NCBI GenBank assembly: GCA_005784505.1
Contig: VCAZ01000027.1
Location: 3,018,765-3,082,764, forward strand
Reading direction: 5' to 3'
DNA: 64,000 nt
Source of the DNA: Bagarius yarrelli
Taxonomy: Eukaryota > Chordata > Actinopteri > Siluriformes > Sisoridae
The notes under the pieces are model-generated. The model was not told the origin of the DNA, made no database searches, and was given only the letters and a program-made list of their open reading frames with translations. The translations under genes and the position numbers were made by a program. The number at the start of each line of letters is the position of its first letter. Position 1 is the first letter of the stretch. This document shows positions 58,560 to 64,000 of this stretch, one piece after another.

Positions 58560-59440
58560 GCAGACAGCAGAAACCCGGGCCAGTATTCACAAAACATTTT
58601 ATCTTACCACTAAGAGTTCTCTTAAAAAGCAGAAAAAGTTTTTATTCAATATTTTTCCATTAAAACCTCTTTACAAAGCTGCTAAGACAAACTTTTACAA
58701 AAAAAATAAAAAAGTCTTAAGCTAAGAATGGAGTTGAGCGCATTGCTAAGGAAGATGTTAGCATGCTTGCTAACTATACACACAGTGATTGGCTAATAGG
58801 GGAAAGTCTGAAGAGTGCAATAATATTTTGCCAAATTTAAATAGGGTTTAAAAATAAAAATGTTGTTGTTTGTCAGAATCTTACTCTTAATATAAACATA
58901 TAAACAGCATTTAATGAACAGAGTAGAATAATCATGGCTGATTTGTTGGTGAAGTGACTGCATCCTTGACAATTCCTAAAAGTCGTGATAGCCTCGCGAT
59001 TCAAATGATACCTTTTTAAAAGCTATGACACCTTTTTTAGCGTCAATTGTTTCTAGAATGTTTACGTTCCTGATACTGCCAGTAACAGCCTTTTTAGGAT
59101 AGTTTGTGACTTGGTCTTAGCAATTTAGAAGTCCTCATCACTATTCCCAAATTCACAGATTTAGGAGCTGATTTTAGTATAAACAGTAAAAATGTATAAA
59201 TTCTAAATGGAGAACTGACACAACCCTAATTTTTAATTCTTTAAAGTTAAGTGCTACTGTTAGCCCTAAGATTACGGGCCATGAATACCAGGTAAAAATA
59301 TCTGATAGACAAGTTTCTATTTTCTATTTATTATAATTTTTTTGCAATTAAACACCATTTGTAATTTTTATTTTTTAACAAATTTTAAGATTTCTGTTTC
59401 TATTAATTGTATATTTTATTTATTGCAGGAAAGGAATTCG
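58560..59440. other. Presumed intron; possible dispersed repeat from 58575
   Basis: The start 'gggccagtattcacaaaacatt' followed by 'ctaagagttctctta' resembles a fish repeat I know from memory. Opposite-sense similarity near 59040-59180 is weak, so ends are not assigned. Confidence 0.3.
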
Positions 59441-59444
59441 ACCT

Positions 59445-59560
59445 CGGGATGCTCAAAAGCTTTTCATCTTATAATTTCTTCGATTGTGTAAAGCTGCTTT
59501 GTGACAATCACCATTGTAAAAAGCGCTATACAAATAAAACTGAATTGAAAAGCGTTATGT
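59445..59560 (+). repeat. Retroposon-like tail 'gtaaagctgctttgtgacaa'
   Basis: Contains gaattcgacctcgggatgct, 'gtaaagctgctttgtgacaatcac', 'aaaaagcgctatacaaataaaactgaattg'. The final part matches, in the opposite sense, 25340-25400. The open frame across it is not a gene. Confidence 0.65.
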
Positions 59561-59564
59561 ATCT

Positions 59565-60985
59565 CGACAATGCTATCAAGACGACCCCCACAAGTTTAAA
59601 ATTGTTAGATGTTACACAGTATTTCGAGGACATTACTTAAATATAATCTATGATGTACAAGTGTCTATGTATAATTGTGTAGGCAATAGAAATATTAGAC
59701 CCTTTATTAATTCCAGGGAGATGATTAATGTGCTTCCTCTGTAGGTAAGAGTTTGTGCCCACAAGTCAGTATCAGGTCACTTGGAAACGGATTGTCCTGG
59801 AATCTGACTTTCCTCAAATGCATTTTTGATGATATTTAATATCCACAGTAGCAGACAGAAAAATAAAACCATTTTCACAGATTCTCACAGTGGAAAAGTT
59901 GAGAATTACTTTTGATTTTGCCAAAGAAAAGGACAGATTAATGAAATCTCTGTTCTTTCAACATATTTCCTTTACCTTGTGTACCTGCCAATACTGAAAA
60001 GCATAAGATAAATCTCTAAGTTCTGTGGTCAAATGTGGAACGCTAGTTACGCCACCCACTGAGAACCATAATTACTATGGCAACTAGTAGAAAAAAAAAA
60101 AACACAAGCTGGCAACATTATAGTACAGCAAGTGTGTGAATGTATTTAAACAGTAACAATATAAATGCCACTAGCAAGTATTTCTGCTACAGTTTGGTAG
60201 GCTTTCTATCCACAGTTGACTTTAGTATTGGATTTAATGAAACATTGCTGGAACTCACATGTTAGCAGGTGCTGTATAAACACCACAAAAAGAAAGTGCA
60301 CTACGTAGATTAGTTTTTTTACTTTCTACAATTGTGTGTTTGAGCTTTTGTACTCCACAGATACATTAAAATGCAATCGGAAGAAAAAGACAGTTATGTG
60401 TAGTTACTTAAATATTGAAGGCTCAGTAGTAGCAAAATATTGAAGGCTCAGTAATAGCAGTTAAGAAAATGTTTCAAAGCATGTAGGCAAAGTCTATAAA
60501 GAGACTTAATCACGGACACAAATAAATAAAAACCCTGGGTGGGGGGGGCAACTTAATAAGGGCTGGATTGATTCAGGAACAGAAATGAAAACAGCAGCTG
60601 GAATGGATGGAAGAGGAGCAAAAAAAAACTGCAGCTCGGTTGTGTTTCTCATACCACTAAAATGGGTACAGTGATCACATGACTATGTTGTGTTTAAAAA
60701 AAATATTTGCATCGCTACAGGTGTTAAGGGCTAATTTACTATAAAATTAAACTTCATGATTTAGGTCAAAGCAAAGCTAAAGCTGCTTAATGTCATCTAT
60801 TACAATCAATCACAACCTTTGCGTTTGTCTTTAAACTACATCAAAAGTGGCAAATCTGTGTATTGTCGCAGTAACATGCCACTCTACAGTATACCACAAA
60901 TAATGTAAACACAGAGCTGCAGTTTCTTCTAAAAATCTAGCAAACTTAGAAGAAGGCTTGGACGAAGTGACACTACAGAAAGACT
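59565..60985 (-). other. Presumed intron
   Basis: No element recognised except a 25-base tandem duplication at 60410-60459 and a G8 run near 60541. Confidence 0.4.
60410..60459. repeat. 25-bp tandem duplication
   Basis: 60410-60434 and 60435-60459 are identical at 24 of 25 positions (aaatattgaaggctcagta + rtagca). Confidence 0.95.
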
Positions 60986-60988
60986 CAC

Positions 60989-61071
60989 CCCGTCCCTACA
61001 CAGACACTATGGCCATGCTTGGGCTAAAGCGCGGCCCCTGCACCAAAGGGAGAGAAGTTGAGGTGCCCCCT
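60989..61071 (-). CDS. Candidate 83-bp exon carrying an in-frame stop, minus strand
   Basis: On the minus strand a pyrimidine-rich tract ending ctcctctctttcag (AG at 61073-61072) gives a strong acceptor, and GTGAGT at 60988-60983 a strong donor. The 83 bases have a stop in every frame. The latest is TAG at 60998-60996, only 7 bases before the donor, giving GGTSTSLPLVQGPRFSPSMA then IVSV at the end. A stop this close to the last junction would escape nonsense-mediated decay, so the exon could supply an alternative C-terminus, with 55785-52745 then serving as 3' UTR. It may instead be an untranslated exon or a chance pair of sites. I could not find the preceding exon in 61.1-64 kb, and the protein is unknown to me. 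Confidence 0.35.
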
Positions 61072-61559
61072 CTGAAAGAGAGGAGAAAAAAAGAGAGACA
61101 TACACACATTCTCAAGTAAATAAGGACGTTTAGAAACACTAGTAGACATCGATATTAAAACATATGCAGTGGATTAGGTCTCGGCTTTACATTAAAGTTT
61201 AAACCTGGTGCTGTGCTGTTCCGAGTGTTAAGATTAGTAAATGAGGTAAGAAGTGGTCATCCATTTAAAAAAATGAATCAAAATGAGTCGAACTGAAATA
61301 AATATGTTAGAGGTATTCACACTCGAGTCTACTGCTAAAAGGTCTTAACTGACAGGGTCATCAAGTGCATGAGGATGCAATCTCTCATAACAGATGACTC
61401 CTCAGGCAACACAAGATTCCTCAATTAGTCAAAGAGATGAAAGGAAACACTTTGTTCCTCAACCTGCAGATTGAACGGCTGAACAACTTGTTTTCCGGCT
61501 GTGTGAACAGTGCGTTCCCCAATCAATAACACCCACCACACGGGAGGAGCCTTACAAAT

Positions 61560-61564
61560 GTATA

Positions 61565-61625
<61 letters not shown>

Positions 61626-61649
61626 TATATATATATATACACACACACA
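61560..61649. repeat. (TA)n(CA)n microsatellite, about 90 bases
   Basis: Nearly pure TA with a few C interruptions, ending in a short CA run. Self-complementary and able to extrude. Confidence 0.95.
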
Positions 61650-61956
61650 TTTTATCAATATTATTATTACTAACGGCAATAATCAACGGATGTGGTATAC
61701 AAAACGATACGTGGCACGAAGTGGTTATTAAAATGTAATGTACATGTGCCAGAAGGGAAAAGACATATCAAAAGGCCATTTCCTGCTTCCGAGTGCCATA
61801 AGGACATTCAGGGATCGAGTGTCCTTCTGGAGTCGACCTCTGAGGTTAGAGTTGATGTATGGAGAGGGCATAATCTTTGTAGCCATCTGGCTTTTATTCT
61901 GTCAGGCTGCTGTAGCTAAAATATAAGATTTAGAACTTACTTTTGTACTAGTTCAT

Positions 61957-61980
61957 AACTGTATTATTATTATTATTATT
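61957..61980. repeat. (TTA)n microsatellite
   Basis: Seven to eight trinucleotide units. Confidence 0.85.
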
Positions 61981-62410
61981 ACACTGTAATTGTACAAAGC
62001 AATTTGAAATATTTTTCTAACTTGAAAAGAAAAATCACCGTAATTATACAGTGTATAGTGTATTTGGTTCACTAAATATTCTGTGTATGTGTTTCTGGCA
62101 CAGACGGTTGAGCTCAAAGACAAGTGTAAAGTTACCAGCTCTGAGCTTTAGTAGGAAAGAAATAAGCCTATGCACCCCTGCGTATGTAGCTTAGTAAACA
62201 AAGTGTTCAATTTCTGAGTGCTAGTGTAGATCTCTTTTCTCTGTGGTGGAGATTCTGTACCTGTGAATATTTTATTTGCCACTTGAATAATTAAAGCTTT
62301 ATTTAAAGTGCAGGAGACGAGTGCATATATTTGGCCTGTTTATTGTTTAAAATGGCTTTATGGCCACGGCTCTAGCTTTACTGCTCTGCTCACTTCCTGG
62401 TTTCCAGGCA

Positions 62411-62440
62411 GTCATGTGACAAATGGCCATATCATGTGAC
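62411..62440. promoter_or_regulatory. Pair of TCATGTGAC E-box-like motifs
   Basis: gtcatgtgac (62411-62420) and atcatgtgac (62431-62440) are direct repeats exactly 20 bases apart, about two helical turns. CATGTG with flanking T and AC is the M-box type bound by MITF/TFE family proteins. The match is to motif only. Confidence 0.25.
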
Positions 62441-62756
62441 AGAACAGGGGGATTGAGGGTTGAATGGGAAATGTAACTGTAGAACCAGTGGCACCGAGTG
62501 TTTCTAGAAGCAGGAAGGGGTTAGATATCACCTGGTCATGGGTCTCAAAACACATCCCCATCAGTTATGGGATGTAGAATAAAAAGTTGCTTTGATGTGA
62601 AAAGTAGAAGATTTTAGTTTAAATAAATATAATACATACAAAATGTGTAAAGTCACCAAATTTAAAATAGTGGAGTAAATTAACACAGCATTTTGTTCTC
62701 AGCTAGATAACCATCCCTCTCGTCTTCTACGTTGAGACTCATATGGAAAGTGTATC

Positions 62757-62941
62757 ATTTACATTTACAGCATTTAGCAGACGCCCTTATCCAGGACGAC
62801 TTAGATTTATCTCATTTTTACAACTGAGCAATTGGGGTTAATTGCTCAGGGGCCCACAGTGATGGATTGGTGGCGCTGGGTCAAACCCTGGCCTTTTTTG
62901 GTAGGTTCGATCCAACACCTTAACCACTAGGCACCACTTCC
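62757..62941 (-). mobile_element. SINE2, nearly complete, minus strand
   Basis: Complement: head ggaagtggtgcctagtggtt, 'aaggtgttggatcgaacc', 'ggcccctgagcaattaacccc' (an internal deletion removes the aaggcccttaa word), tail 'gtcctggataagggcgtctgc'. Confidence 0.88.
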
Positions 62942-62944
62942 AAA

Positions 62945-64000
62945 CTACATATATTGCCTCGTCACTACAGCAACTAAAGCAGATATGGCCAATGACAACT
63001 GCTCAGCTGACCTGTTACATTTAACAGCAAGTGGCTCATGTGGGTTTACTACACCTTAATTCCAGGGAGAGCAAAATGACCTATATAGTATACATATTCA
63101 TAAATCATTAAGGCATGGCAGATATTTCATAATGTGATTGCCACAGCAGGGGAGGAACAGCGACATGATATGCTGCCAAAATAAAACCCTCTCATCATTC
63201 TACCTCATACATACACACAAGAATACATAATAAACAAAAGAATACAGACAGATGTGCTTGCTTCTCTAGGAAAAAAAAAGGATTAGAGACACATTAACAA
63301 AGATTTACATACATGTACGGGTAAAACACAGTAGTGTGTTGACCTGTAGGCCGTTTTCTACTAAAACAACCTTACACAAAGAACAGTGAGCTGTCAGGAA
63401 TCCTAAATATCACCATGTGAATGACTGTATATGTGTTTGTTCAAGGCCTGAGAATTTTAATAGCGTTATTCCTGTTTCTCTTCGCACTAGTGACAGTTCA
63501 GTGGAGGATGTGCAGCATACAGCATATCATAAATGTCAGGGCTAAATATCTAAATCTCTTAGCCAGCAGACAGTGAACATTTGCGTGGGATGATTTAGGT
63601 GTTTATCTGACAATGCTGGCTATCAACCGAGGGTGATTTATGACACCTGTCACCTCATATGTGTCAGGTAATCCCAGGCACCAGATGTTAAAGTATAGTC
63701 CCCATATTGTACTTGCATCCAGCCCAGATAAAGGTTGAGCATGCACGCATGGGATAACGTGATGAGACAACATGGCCTTTGCAGATGGGATGCAGTATAT
63801 TTAATATACAGTATATATATTTTTGTAGAAAAGAGGTTTTATGTGTTTAATATCACATTATAAATGCTTACAGATTAACTATCAAAAATTAAAATGCGTC
63901 CAAAAGGAACGCAGCTGTTACAACATTCCTGTTATATTTTTTTTATCTTCCATACTCCGTTTCTTAAAATCAGGTCCAGCAACCTAAAGAATTATGGCAA
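62945..64000. other. Non-coding stretch to the window end
   Basis: No exon with convincing splice sites and no repeat recognised. Sequence 63440-63740 is complex and repeat-free and might be regulatory. Confidence 0.4.

Larger units (their letters stand above)
61075..62755. other. Presumed intron or upstream DNA with a large TA microsatellite
   Basis: Besides the microsatellites listed separately, no gene. The part 62240-62580 is complex, non-repetitive sequence with two TCATGTGAC boxes. Confidence 0.4.

Noticed and set aside
59407..59640. 77-codon plus-strand frame as a gene
   Set aside because: Covers a retroposon-like tail shared with 25340-25400; no domain.
61510..61731. Ile-Tyr-rich frame at the TA microsatellite
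   Set aside because: Translation of the TA repeat.
1..64000. A multi-gene defence, biosynthetic or phage-like system
   Set aside because: No operon-like gene runs, ribosome binding sites or related domains; the window is repeat-rich vertebrate DNA.

Overview
The window looks like AT-rich, non-coding vertebrate DNA from a teleost fish. The evidence is the dense mix of (CA)n, (GATA)n and (TA)n microsatellites, Tc1-like DNA transposons, several kinds of LINE fragment, a V-SINE-like tRNA-derived SINE (called SINE1 here) and a second tRNA-derived SINE (SINE2 here) in at least a dozen copies. From memory the SINE2 and Tc1 types suggest an otophysan fish such as a catfish. That is inference, not something the sequence proves. 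There is no bacterial-style gene organisation, and nearly all short open frames are chance readings of repeats.

Left part (1-27 kb): intergenic or intronic DNA with microsatellites. The best preserved mobile element is a Tc1-like transposon at 7406-8922 with perfect 27-bp inverted ends and a frameshifted transposase. Then come a SINE1 (10404-10732), a terminal-inverted-repeat element (13524-13832), a LINE 3' end (14330-14690), an unrecognised but clearly protein-like block (about 17990-18620, minus strand), a heavily deleted LINE with endonuclease and reverse transcriptase remains (23960-25110) containing a near-perfect 31-bp hairpin, and a foldback-type element (26565-27117).

Middle part (27-52 kb): more decayed Tc1 transposase relics (30.4, 31.8, 33.6 and 48.4 kb), LINE coding fragments (32.7 and 42.8 kb), LINE 3' ends (49.4 and 50.1 kb), SINE2 copies, a repeat built around a GTGGCGCTA motif (41 kb) and a relatively GC-rich block of unknown nature (38.3-39.0 kb). 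A few stretches free of repeats (12.8-13.2, 35.8-36.0, 37.7-38.1 kb) have the look of conserved regulatory DNA, but this cannot be tested without comparison.

Right part (52.7-64 kb): the only support for a host gene. On the minus strand a strong splice acceptor at 55786-55787 opens a candidate terminal exon with a short coding end and a possible 2.9-kb 3' UTR ending near a polyadenylation signal at 52762. A second candidate 83-bp exon with good splice sites on both sides lies upstream at 60989-61071. I could not identify the gene. No CRISPR array, rRNA gene or functional tRNA gene was seen, and I did not find a novel multi-gene system.
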